Shown here: positions 6,623 to 13,766 of the stretch, one piece after another
How positions within the stretch are numbered: the stretch's first letter is position 1
How the letters are laid out: each line of letters starts with the position of its first letter
NCBI GenBank assembly: GCA_050288085.1
Contig: JBNKDD010000067.1
Span: 1 to 21,996, forward strand
Direction of reading: 5' to 3'
Length of the DNA stretch: 21,996 nucleotides
Source of the DNA: JBNKDD01 sp050288085
Lineage (GTDB): Bacteria; Chloroflexota; Anaerolineae; Aggregatilineales; UBA3940
The notes under the pieces: model-generated
Databases searched by the model: none
What the model was told of the DNA's origin: nothing
Seen by the model: the letters and a program-made list of their open reading frames with translations, nothing else
Made by a program: the position numbers and the translations under genes

Positions 6623-7366
6623 ATGAGCAAGGACATCCAGGACATTTTGACACACGCCAAACTGGTACTATTTGACCTGGATGGAACCTTGCTATGCCAG
6701 CAGCCCACGCTGCACCAGACCTTACTCACTTTTCTGGAGGAACTCGGCTGCCGACCCGATCATGAAGCACAGGCTGCCGGGGCCCGCTGGGCTGACCAGT
6801 ACTGGGCACAAGCAGACTCAGCCGATCGGATGCAAGAATTCCACCAGGATAAGTCGGCCTTCTGGCCGGTATACGCGCAGCAATACTTGAGTGCTATGGA
6901 TTTGTCGGAGGATATACTGGATTCTATCGTTGAAGAGATCGTCCAGAGTTTAACAGAGAGCTTCAAACCGGAGGTGAAGCTGGCCGAATATAGCAAAGAT
7001 TTATTGTGGCGGCTGCGTGCCCGCCAGGTTATGACAGGACTGGTATCTAATCGCCATCACCCCTTGACCGGTCTGGCTATTGATCTTGGACTGATCGACT
7101 TGTTCGACTTTACATTGTCTGCCGGTCAGATCGGAAGACGTAAACCGGATGGGTTGATCTTTGAGCAGGCGCTGGCTATGGCAGGTCATGTCAACCCCAA
7201 TGAAGCGGTCTACATTGGCGATAACTACTATACCGATGTCGTTGGTGCTCATAGTGCTGGCCTGTCGGCCATCCTGATTGACCGGCATGATGCCTATGGA
7301 CACTTTTTGGAAGATTGTTTAATCGTTCATCAACTACGTGATGTAGCTAAATTTATACCAGAATAG
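6623..7366 (+). CDS. HAD-superfamily hydrolase (phosphoglycolate phosphatase-like)
   Basis: A 247-residue haloacid dehalogenase-type phosphatase. Motif I is FDLDGTLL, with nucleophile D18 and acid D20. Motif II is the serine of GLVSNRHH, motif III the lysine of GRRKPDGLIFEQAL, and motif IV GDNYYTDVVGA. The helical cap between motifs I and II is of the class-I type, as in Gph-like and pyrophosphatase PpaX-like enzymes. The substrate is not predictable. The ATG at 6623 is preferred because GAGG at 6613-6616 is 6 bases upstream; the in-frame TTG at 6617 has no spacing. The gene begins a two-gene unit. Its stop codon is embedded in the ribosome site of the acidic microprotein that follows 10 bases later. 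Confidence 0.9.
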   Translation: MSKDIQDILTHAKLVLFDLDGTLLCQQPTLHQTLLTFLEELGCRPDHEAQAAGARWADQYWAQADSADRMQEFHQDKSAFWPVYAQQYLSAMDLSEDILDSIVEEIVQSLTESFKPEVKLAEYSKDLLWRLRARQVMTGLVSNRHHPLTGLAIDLGLIDLFDFTLSAGQIGRRKPDGLIFEQALAMAGHVNPNEAVYIGDNYYTDVVGAHSAGLSAILIDRHDAYGHFLEDCLIVHQLRDVAKFIPE

Positions 7367-7376
7367 GAGAAAACCT

Positions 7377-7547
7377 ATGGAGGCCAAATCTAATCGCTTC
7401 GGCCCAAATGATTGGGAAGAAGAAGAAGAAGAATGGGAAGAGGAAGAAGACTGGGACGACGAGGACGATTGGGATGACGACGATGACTGGGATGACGACG
7501 ACGAAGATTGGGATGATGACGAGGAAGACTGGGACGACGATTTCTAA
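7377..7547 (+). CDS. Acidic Trp-periodic microprotein (56 aa)
   Basis: I do not recognise this protein. After a short N-terminus (MEAKSNRFGPND) it consists only of runs of Asp and Glu broken by single tryptophans at residues 13, 20, 26, 32, 38, 45 and 52, a spacing of 6 or 7. It ends in Phe. The first blocks are Glu-rich and the later ones Asp-rich. No Lys or Arg occurs after residue 7, so the charge is extremely negative. AGGAGA at 7365-7370 lies 6 bases before the ATG and overlaps the HAD stop codon, and a terminator follows the stop at 7547. These features argue for a real translated gene. Mixed GAA/GAG and GAC/GAT codons argue against a mere triplet expansion, apart from a (GAA)6 run at 7416-7433. 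A role as a metal or cation binder, a nucleic-acid mimic or a partner of the HAD enzyme is speculation. Confidence 0.8.
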   Translation: MEAKSNRFGPNDWEEEEEEWEEEEDWDDEDDWDDDDDWDDDDEDWDDDEEDWDDDF

Positions 7548-7564
7548 ACCTGATAAATAGCAAA

Positions 7565-7589
7565 AGAGCCGGTGCATCATACCGGCTCT
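7565..7589. terminator. Bidirectional terminator between convergent genes
   Basis: A 9-bp stem AGAGCCGGT/ACCGGCTCT with loop GCATCAT. On the minus strand it is followed by TTTTG, and on the plus strand a T-run appears after 8 further bases. It separates the microprotein from the REC-Roadblock gene that ends at 7609. Confidence 0.75.
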
Positions 7590-7608
7590 AAATGATCTTT
7601 TTTCTGCA

Positions 7609-8796
7609 CTATTCTTCCAGGTCTTCGATTAAGCCTAACTCCAAGGCCTCATCGACTGAAATCGTCCCTGCCTGTTCAACATCAACTTCTTCTGCGGCAG
7701 CCGCCCAGAAATCATCCAGGTCGTCCATTTCGGCTAAATCGGCATCCAGGGCGTCCAGGTCAAGCTCAATCCTCTCGCCATCGTCATCGCCCAGGTCAAA
7801 GATATCGCTGACATCTCCCGTATCGGCTGCTGCTATTTCTGCCGCTTCTACTTCTACCTCTTCTTCAGCAACAGGTTCATCTCTGTCAACTCTAGCCGGT
7901 TTTTCCTTCTCAACCTTTTCTTCTACAGGTTGTAGACCTCTGCCGTCTGCAATGGTCAGGGCTGGTTCTCCGATAGACTGGATCATATCGCGGGCTTCTT
8001 TTCGCCACAGGCGGAGCACCTGACCCATTTCCCTGGGGCTGCCTCCGGGATAGATGATCGTCAGGAAGAAGTGCAGTCCTATCGCCAGGGCATAGATATC
8101 ATAATCCGTGCCGGTATAATAATGCACCGCGCCGGAGGGCCGATTGCCCATCATATGCGTAATCTCTGCCGACCAGGTGAAGTTGTAAGCCAGCAGTTGC
8201 TTGATCTCGTTAAACTGCAAGCGGTTGTCAAACTGGCCGGATTCCACCAGCACCGTACCCTCTCGTGAGATAAACGCCATACCAATTGCTCCTAGATCAG
8301 GCATAACATCTGCCATGATCCGCGCAATCTGCTCATCATCGATCTCAGGGACCGGGCCTAAAACACTTTGTGGCGCGCTATAATATTCCTCGTCTGGCAG
8401 GAATTCTTCTTCCTCAATCCCGAACACAATGGCTTTAACAGCATTGAGGAAAATCTCAGCGTCAATTGGCTTCTGGATCAGCTCCGAGATTTCCAGGTCA
8501 CCGATATCTTTCCTGACCACATCCAACGGCGTCCCGGTAATGATCAGCGCTTTGAGGTCAGGGCTTCTCTTCCGGAGTTTTTTGATCAACTCGACACCGG
8601 TCATCCCCGGCAGGTGATAGTCGGCAACCAACAAATCAAATGGATCGCGCCCGATCTCTAACATGGCCTCTTCGCCAGAGGGCACATCAATCACCTGAAT
8701 AACTTGTTCTATCAATTCCAGGCTCATTTTTAAGGCGCGGGATTGTTCGCGGTCATCGTCAACAATCAGAATACGTGCGTCATACTCTGAACTCAT
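7609..8796 (-). CDS. Response regulator: receiver plus Roadblock/LC7-like domain and acidic tail
   Basis: A 395-residue cytosolic regulator. Residues 6-125 form a receiver with D13-D15, phosphoacceptor D59 (LLVADYHLPGMTG), a TGT switch and a conserved KPID. Residues about 150-285 resemble a Roadblock/LC7 domain (GAIGMAFISREGTVLVESG ... YALAIGLHFFLTIIYPGG), the type used by bacteria in GTPase and polarity circuits such as MglB. Residues about 300-395 are a low-complexity, strongly acidic tail. No DNA-binding domain is present, so the output is probably protein-protein. GGGGGA lies 4 bases before the ATG. It is the last gene of the minus-strand cluster, 95 bases after the PTPS-related gene, with its own TATAAT in that gap. 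No small GTPase partner is in the window. Confidence 0.87.
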   Translation of the reverse strand: MSSEYDARILIVDDDREQSRALKMSLELIEQVIQVIDVPSGEEAMLEIGRDPFDLLVADYHLPGMTGVELIKKLRKRSPDLKALIITGTPLDVVRKDIGDLEISELIQKPIDAEIFLNAVKAIVFGIEEEEFLPDEEYYSAPQSVLGPVPEIDDEQIARIMADVMPDLGAIGMAFISREGTVLVESGQFDNRLQFNEIKQLLAYNFTWSAEITHMMGNRPSGAVHYYTGTDYDIYALAIGLHFFLTIIYPGGSPREMGQVLRLWRKEARDMIQSIGEPALTIADGRGLQPVEEKVEKEKPARVDRDEPVAEEEVEVEAAEIAAADTGDVSDIFDLGDDDGERIELDLDALDADLAEMDDLDDFWAAAAEEVDVEQAGTISVDEALELGLIEDLEE

Positions 8797-8843
8797 AGTT
8801 CCCCCACTTATAATTTCATTGGGTGGTGCGGATATCCTAAGTG

Positions 8844-8849
8844 ATTATA
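8844..8849 (-). promoter_or_regulatory. -10 element upstream of the REC-Roadblock gene
   Basis: A perfect TATAAT on the minus strand, about 48 bases before the ATG at 8796. No convincing -35 is seen at 17 bases. It suggests that the regulator can be transcribed apart from the genes upstream. Confidence 0.4.
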
Positions 8850-8891
8850 CTCGATCTACAGAACGAGGTAGAAATCAAAAACATTACAGAT

Positions 8892-11800
8892 TCAGGGCAC
8901 CATCACCGGCTCATCTAAAACAACCCGGTTATCAGGCACAGGTTGTCCATCTGCCCGGTGGACAGGCAAGCGAACACTGCCCGGATCGTACCAGCCAAGC
9001 GCAATCCGGTATTCACCGGCAGGAACCCCGCTCAGGTCAAATACGAACGTTTCACTCACCACCTCACCGGCAGCCCACAATGAGGTTGGATAGGTGTAAT
9101 CACGCGGCATGGTGTCAATCTGAACCGCGATCTCCTCCGTCTCTGGGTTGAACAGATGAATGAAGATTTTGTAATCGGTTGACGGTGTAACTAATGCACC
9201 CCAGGCCGCATCCATCTCCAACGTGTCATCCGACCGGCGCAGCGAGTAGCCCCATAGTTTAAGCTGCTCACCAAACGTGATATCCAGGGGCACATCAAGC
9301 GGCGGCACATCAAATACCCGCACCCGCCCTTCGAGCATTACCGTTCCGGCTTCATAAGAATCTCCCAGCGGAATGCCATCCTCGGAGAGCACCTGGAGAG
9401 TCAATGTGTAATCACCCGGAGCAAGATCATCCGGCAGATCAAACCGGTGGCGGCCCAACACATAGGCTATGCAGTCGTTTTCTGACTGCCAAGTACGGGG
9501 ATCAGACTCCGGAGCCAACGCCGTGATCTGTGTGTAGGCTGCTGTTTCATCCTCGGCCCGGAGTACCCACTCCACCTGATAGTCCTGATCGGGTTGCCGC
9601 CCGGCCAGCCAGCCAACCTCAATGGTTAATGCTTCGCCCTCCGGCAGCGATGCCGGGAAGTTCACTGCCTCAATGCTCAAACCGTCAACCAGCTCATGTC
9701 GATCCGCCGCTGCCAGACAGTACTGAGACACCTTATCATATTCAACCCCATCAACATGAGTTGAACCAACCGGCTCCAACGTGGTTACATCATATAGGGT
9801 CACCTGAAGGGTATATGATCCCGGCGGCGTACCCTCTCGGAGTTCAAGGCGATAGCTGTCCGGCACGATCTCGCCCGGCTGCCACAATCCGGTCGGATAC
9901 AGTCCCGCGCCACCCGCTTGCGTATCGAGCGCCGCCCACTCGTTCCCGGCCTCATCAACTAACCGGAAGGCAATCGCATAATTGGTGACGGCCTCCCTGG
10001 CGGCTTCCCACCATGGCGACACAAACAGCACTTCGACCTCCGATCCGGTGCGCAGATCGATCAGCGTTGCAAAGCCAAAATCATCCTGGCGGGTGGGCTG
10101 ATCTTCTACCGCATCATCAAGGATTACCGGCGACAGATAAATTGTGTCACGGGGTTCGCCGCTGGCAGTGAATCGACCTTCACCCTGATAAATGGGGAAG
10201 TACAATCCAGGCAGGTAATGATCCAGGTCGGCAGTTAAAACCGGTCCACCCTGAACAGCCTGGGGTAGCGGCACACCGATCAGGGAGGATTCGCCATCAT
10301 ACTGCCAATCTGGGCTGTGATGGAAATACGCCTCCTGGCCGAAATCTGCGTTGATCGGGCCGTCCAATTCTTTGTCCGGGAGGCTATGCAAGATCATTGC
10401 CAGCACCACCACCGACAGGATCGCCCCGGCAACCAGAGTCCACCCCATCCAATCCAATCGAGGGAGGCGTGGCCGCCACAGGATCAGGGTAATTGCCAAC
10501 CCGACCAGCGACACGATCTCCGCCCCCAAGCGCAGTGGTGTCCGCCCTAATCGCAGCCGGATAGTGTAGTCTCCCTGCGGTACGGTCATCTGGATATAAC
10601 CCAGGCCGTCCAATGGAGCAATGTCGATTTGCTGCCCTGAATCTTGGCCTTCGATGATCCGAGCTTTCCACCCAGGCCAATACAGCAAGGGAATTGCCAC
10701 CCGCGCCGATTCACTCTCCACCTCGAAAGCCCACACCTGTTGATTTGCTCCGGCCTCGATCCGCTCTGCTGTCCCTTCCCCTTCAAGGAATTTAGCACGC
10801 GGTTCGCGCCCCAGCAGCATGTCCGAGGTATAAGGCCGGGGCCTCGCCCAGGTGGGTAAATACTCATAGCGGATGGTTGTTCCGATATTCCCACTGAACG
10901 ACTCGTACCAACCCAGGCGCTCAGGGGTGACATCGGCATCGGTCAGGGGGATGAAGTTTGGATTCAAGGCTCCCAGCATCGTTACGGCCAGGATGATACC
11001 CAGTCCAGCAGCAGGAAGAAGCCGAACCAACAATGAAGGCGACGACACTTTGTCAACTACTGCTGGTTCTCTTTGTGTCTTTATGGAGCCGCGAAGTTCA
11101 TTCGCGGCGGTATGCTGGAATCGAGGTGTGAGGATCGTTACCACCGCCCCACTGATCGCCGCCCCAAAGCAGGCCTGCAACGACAAGAATCGCCAGGGGA
11201 ACTGCGTAAAGGGCAGCAGGGGGACATGTTCCCACAGCAGCCTCGACGCCGGGGTGATCATCCACGTTGAGAGCGCCAATCCAAACAGCAGGAATCCATC
11301 TCGCCACCACGCTCGCTCTCTAACCATGCGGATAACCAGCGCGATCACACCCAGCCCGATCAATACCGCCTGCCCCAATCCCATACTGAACGGTGTCGTA
11401 TTGTCGCTGCCGGTGTCGTAATCGAAGAAAAACCCACCCTGAACCAGATCATCGCTGCGGAAGTGATTCTCATAGGAGAAGTAGCCGGTCGTCTGGTCAC
11501 CAAGCTGCACATAGTCTTGCTCGCCCAGTGCCGGAACCCAAACCCATGCCGCCAGCGCCAATCCAAGCACCCCCGCCAATACCAGGTATACAAGACGTTG
11601 TAGGGGGGATTTAGAGGGTGCCCCTTCTGCCGGTCGGGTCAACCCACTACCAATGGCATAGACCGCCACAAACGGCGCGAAGATCAACGCCGACACGTTG
11701 TGAGTCATCACCAGCGCCCCGAACGCCAATCCCACCCACGCAATTCGCCGGGCAGATGGCTGCCGGGCAGCCTGATACAACGCCAACAGCACCCAGGGAT

Positions 11801-12275
11801 ACCAGGCCATCGCCCAGAACTCGACCAACGAATCGCCGCGCACATAGACGTTCACCAGGTGATAGGGCGCAAAGGTATAAGCGGCTGAGGCCAGTAATGC
11901 CACTCCCCTCCGACCGGTAGTATGTCGTACCCAGGCATACATCCCCCAGGCAGCCACCAGAAAACCGGCCAGGTGGGTTAATTTGAGACTCAGCACATAC
12001 GAGAATCCCAGCCCTCGGAAACCCGCCGCGAAGTAAAACGGCAGCGAAGCATAGTAGTTGAAGAATGGGTATCCCAGCCCAAACGCCCCATTGGGCATCC
12101 ACCGCACAGGGAACACACCCTGGCTCAGGGCATAGGACAGCTCGTGAAGGCGGAATAGTAGAAAGGGGCTGTCGCCACCCCCACGTGTATTCAGGAAACC
12201 GGCCTGGAATAACAGGGGAGCAGCGGCAGTTAAGGCAAAGAGAAAGGAGCCAACCAACCCCCAACAGAAAGACAA
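8892..12275 (-). CDS. Giant PTPS-related (GT-C-like) membrane protein with extracellular beta-modules
   Basis: About 1127 residues. The first 430 or so contain many membrane segments with blocks typical of the '6-pyruvoyl-tetrahydropterin synthase-related' membrane family, a GT-C-like group: GGGDSPFLLFRLHELSYAL, FNYYASLPFYF, YTFAPYHLVNVYVRGD, WYPWVLLALY, MTHNVSALI. Two further membrane segments precede an extracellular C-terminal half made of repeated beta-modules (LYPTGLWQPGE, YPTSLWAAGE, GSYTLQVTLYD, GEYRIALGWYDPGS). Sugar transfer at the outer face is inferred from the fold. The start is uncertain. The frame is open to a GTG at 12368, which would overlap the upstream gene by 47 bases. TTG at 12275 is used here as the first candidate clear of that gene. 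An ATG at 12282 is one frame off (see findings). Residues about 390-396 are encoded by a palindromic element. Confidence 0.87.
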   Translation of the reverse strand: MSFCWGLVGSFLFALTAAAPLLFQAGFLNTRGGGDSPFLLFRLHELSYALSQGVFPVRWMPNGAFGLGYPFFNYYASLPFYFAAGFRGLGFSYVLSLKLTHLAGFLVAAWGMYAWVRHTTGRRGVALLASAAYTFAPYHLVNVYVRGDSLVEFWAMAWYPWVLLALYQAARQPSARRIAWVGLAFGALVMTHNVSALIFAPFVAVYAIGSGLTRPAEGAPSKSPLQRLVYLVLAGVLGLALAAWVWVPALGEQDYVQLGDQTTGYFSYENHFRSDDLVQGGFFFDYDTGSDNTTPFSMGLGQAVLIGLGVIALVIRMVRERAWWRDGFLLFGLALSTWMITPASRLLWEHVPLLPFTQFPWRFLSLQACFGAAISGAVVTILTPRFQHTAANELRGSIKTQREPAVVDKVSSPSLLVRLLPAAGLGIILAVTMLGALNPNFIPLTDADVTPERLGWYESFSGNIGTTIRYEYLPTWARPRPYTSDMLLGREPRAKFLEGEGTAERIEAGANQQVWAFEVESESARVAIPLLYWPGWKARIIEGQDSGQQIDIAPLDGLGYIQMTVPQGDYTIRLRLGRTPLRLGAEIVSLVGLAITLILWRPRLPRLDWMGWTLVAGAILSVVVLAMILHSLPDKELDGPINADFGQEAYFHHSPDWQYDGESSLIGVPLPQAVQGGPVLTADLDHYLPGLYFPIYQGEGRFTASGEPRDTIYLSPVILDDAVEDQPTRQDDFGFATLIDLRTGSEVEVLFVSPWWEAAREAVTNYAIAFRLVDEAGNEWAALDTQAGGAGLYPTGLWQPGEIVPDSYRLELREGTPPGSYTLQVTLYDVTTLEPVGSTHVDGVEYDKVSQYCLAAADRHELVDGLSIEAVNFPASLPEGEALTIEVGWLAGRQPDQDYQVEWVLRAEDETAAYTQITALAPESDPRTWQSENDCIAYVLGRHRFDLPDDLAPGDYTLTLQVLSEDGIPLGDSYEAGTVMLEGRVRVFDVPPLDVPLDITFGEQLKLWGYSLRRSDDTLEMDAAWGALVTPSTDYKIFIHLFNPETEEIAVQIDTMPRDYTYPTSLWAAGEVVSETFVFDLSGVPAGEYRIALGWYDPGSVRLPVHRADGQPVPDNRVVLDEPVMVP
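11088..11108. repeat. REP-like palindrome inside the PTPS-related gene
   Basis: Arms GCCGCGAA and TTCGCGGC flank a 5-base loop (GTTCA). It lies in a segment encoding a polar stretch between two membrane segments (TAANELRGSIKTQREPAV in the protein). The core matches the intergenic hairpin at 2587-2611, which suggests an inserted dispersed element that kept the frame. Confidence 0.55.
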
Positions 12276-12295
12276 GGGACATATGTCCCTTGTCT
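12270..12295. repeat. Perfect 26-bp palindrome at the start region of the PTPS-related gene
   Basis: AGACAAGGGACAT is followed immediately by its exact reverse complement, with CATATG at the centre. It lies between the stop of the LysM gene (12322) and the membrane coding part of the PTPS-related gene, and covers the candidate TTG start. As RNA it would form a 10- to 12-bp hairpin over any start there. As DNA it could be a dimeric operator or a REP-like element. Confidence 0.85.
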
Positions 12296-12321
12296 GTGAT
12301 TTGTCAGGTATATGGTGCTGG

Positions 12322-13758
12322 CTAGATTTTAACACTGCGCCGGATGACCAGGAAGTAAACAGCCGCACCGACGCCGCTCAGGAAGAAAACCACCCCGATG
12401 GCCCCGATTAATGCTGTTGCCCAGACGGGCAAACCTTCCCGATCTGACTTTTTACCCGTGTCATCTGCCGCTTCACCGCTTGATTGTGCCCCAAACTCAC
12501 GGCTGACCGTTGCTCCGGCAGCGACACTGGTTGCCCAGGTTTGCTCGGTAGTCGCTGTATATTGATCGCCTGTCCAGGAAACGATATAGGTTCCCGGCGT
12601 CAATTCGGTAAAGCAGTAGGGCTCACTAACCCCATCGGTAGTATATTGCGCCACGATTTGTGTGCTGTCACTCACCGCAAAGGTAATACCGGCCAGGGGG
12701 ATTTCGCCACCGTCGCGAATCCCGTTGGCATTGCCATCTTCATAACTCATAACACAGACAGTGCCAGGGCCGGTAGCTTCCGCAACTTCGGGGGCGGTTT
12801 CTGGTGCCGGTTGTTCTTCTACGGGCGGCTCTTCGGCAGGTTCTTCTGCCGGTTGTTCTTCTGCCGCGGGCTGCTCAGCGGCTCCTGGTGAGCCGGGGAG
12901 CGCGATCACCAACTGCTGCCCGACAAACACCATATCAGTAGTCAGGTTATTGTTGGCCCGGAGTTCTTCCAGCGTAACGCTATAAGTCACCGCAATCCCG
13001 ATCAGGGTTTCACCCGACTGTACCGTATGCACAACTGAGCCATCCGGTGCCGGAGTCGATTTCGGGATCGAGCCAACCGTCACACCAGATGGTTGAGGTT
13101 GCTGCTCCTCTGGTTTATTTTCTTCGGGCTTTGCCGTCGGCGCAGCAGTGGAAACAACCACCAGGCTAACATCATCCCAATAGAAATCAGTTTGCTCTAC
13201 CGGATAATCGGGGCTGCCCCGCAGAAACACCGTAATCTCGGCACCTTCGGCGGTCGCTTCGACGGAAAATTCAGAATAAGTGTCTTTGGCATTCTGCGCC
13301 CCTGACCACACAATACTGCCAGAATTGTGGTCAAAGCCGCCATTTTTAGAGATGCCGACTTCCATTTTTACATTGCTTTCCGACACTGCCTGGCCGTAAG
13401 CAGTAAGCCGGTAGGTGGTACCTGGGGAGGCCGCCACCCGCTGGAACAAACCGCCGTCAAAATCCCGGTACTGTTCCCAATAGCTGGCCGCCCGAATACC
13501 CCCGTGAATTCGCTCAGCTACACCCTCTGATGGGTTATAGCGGGGCGAATCATACGCAGAATCCCAAAAAGGTTCCCATCCTTCAGGAATCCTTTTGGCT
13601 TCGTCGCCATAGTATTGGTAGTCACCTGCCTCAAAACCAGGGTTGAGGAGGAGATTATCCAGGGCAGGCTGATCGCCCTGTGCCGGTGTAACGAAGATCA
13701 GCAGCATTGCCAATACAGCTACCGGCGTTATGGTTGTAATAAGCCGAAATATTTTCAT
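12322..13758 (-). CDS. Surface LysM protein with CBM-like and SdrB-like domains and C-terminal membrane anchor
   Basis: A 478-residue exported protein. The signal peptide is residues 1-29 (ending TPAQG). A carbohydrate-binding-like beta-sandwich spans about 34-203 (LLLNPGFEAGDYQ ... TDFYWDDVSLVVV). A polar linker leads to a LysM domain at 243-286 (VHTVQSGETL ... VFVGQQLVI), then a Pro/Glu-rich spacer to 331. An SdrB-like domain (332-421) has the calcium-type motif DGNANGIRDGGE. A C-terminal membrane helix at about 446-470 ends in basic RRS-K. There is no LPXTG. LysM binds N-acetylglucosamine polymers such as peptidoglycan, so the protein probably bridges membrane and wall glycan. AAGGTGATC, overlapping the stop of the upstream GT39 gene, supports the ATG at 13758 and shows tight operon coupling (8-base gap). 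Confidence 0.9.
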   Translation of the reverse strand: MKIFRLITTITPVAVLAMLLIFVTPAQGDQPALDNLLLNPGFEAGDYQYYGDEAKRIPEGWEPFWDSAYDSPRYNPSEGVAERIHGGIRAASYWEQYRDFDGGLFQRVAASPGTTYRLTAYGQAVSESNVKMEVGISKNGGFDHNSGSIVWSGAQNAKDTYSEFSVEATAEGAEITVFLRGSPDYPVEQTDFYWDDVSLVVVSTAAPTAKPEENKPEEQQPQPSGVTVGSIPKSTPAPDGSVVHTVQSGETLIGIAVTYSVTLEELRANNNLTTDMVFVGQQLVIALPGSPGAAEQPAAEEQPAEEPAEEPPVEEQPAPETAPEVAEATGPGTVCVMSYEDGNANGIRDGGEIPLAGITFAVSDSTQIVAQYTTDGVSEPYCFTELTPGTYIVSWTGDQYTATTEQTWATSVAAGATVSREFGAQSSGEAADDTGKKSDREGLPVWATALIGAIGVVFFLSGVGAAVYFLVIRRSVKI

Positions 13759-13766
13759 GGTCTAGA

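Noticed and set aside
7353..7580. Minus-strand 75-residue frame that looks like a hydrophobic membrane peptide (runs of Val, Ile, Phe)
   Set aside because: It is the reverse complement of the Asp/Glu/Trp codons of the microprotein. Its start lies inside the terminator hairpin and it has no ribosome site.
7592..8023. Plus-strand Ser-rich 143-residue frame
   Set aside because: It mirrors the acidic tail of the REC-Roadblock gene. Ser/Ala-rich composition is the usual antisense shadow of Asp/Glu codons.
11647..12282. Minus-strand 211-residue frame starting at the ATG in the palindrome
   Set aside because: Beyond the first eight residues it is the wrong frame of the PTPS-related gene, whose membrane motifs are clearly in the other frame. 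Only its start is of interest and is covered as a finding.
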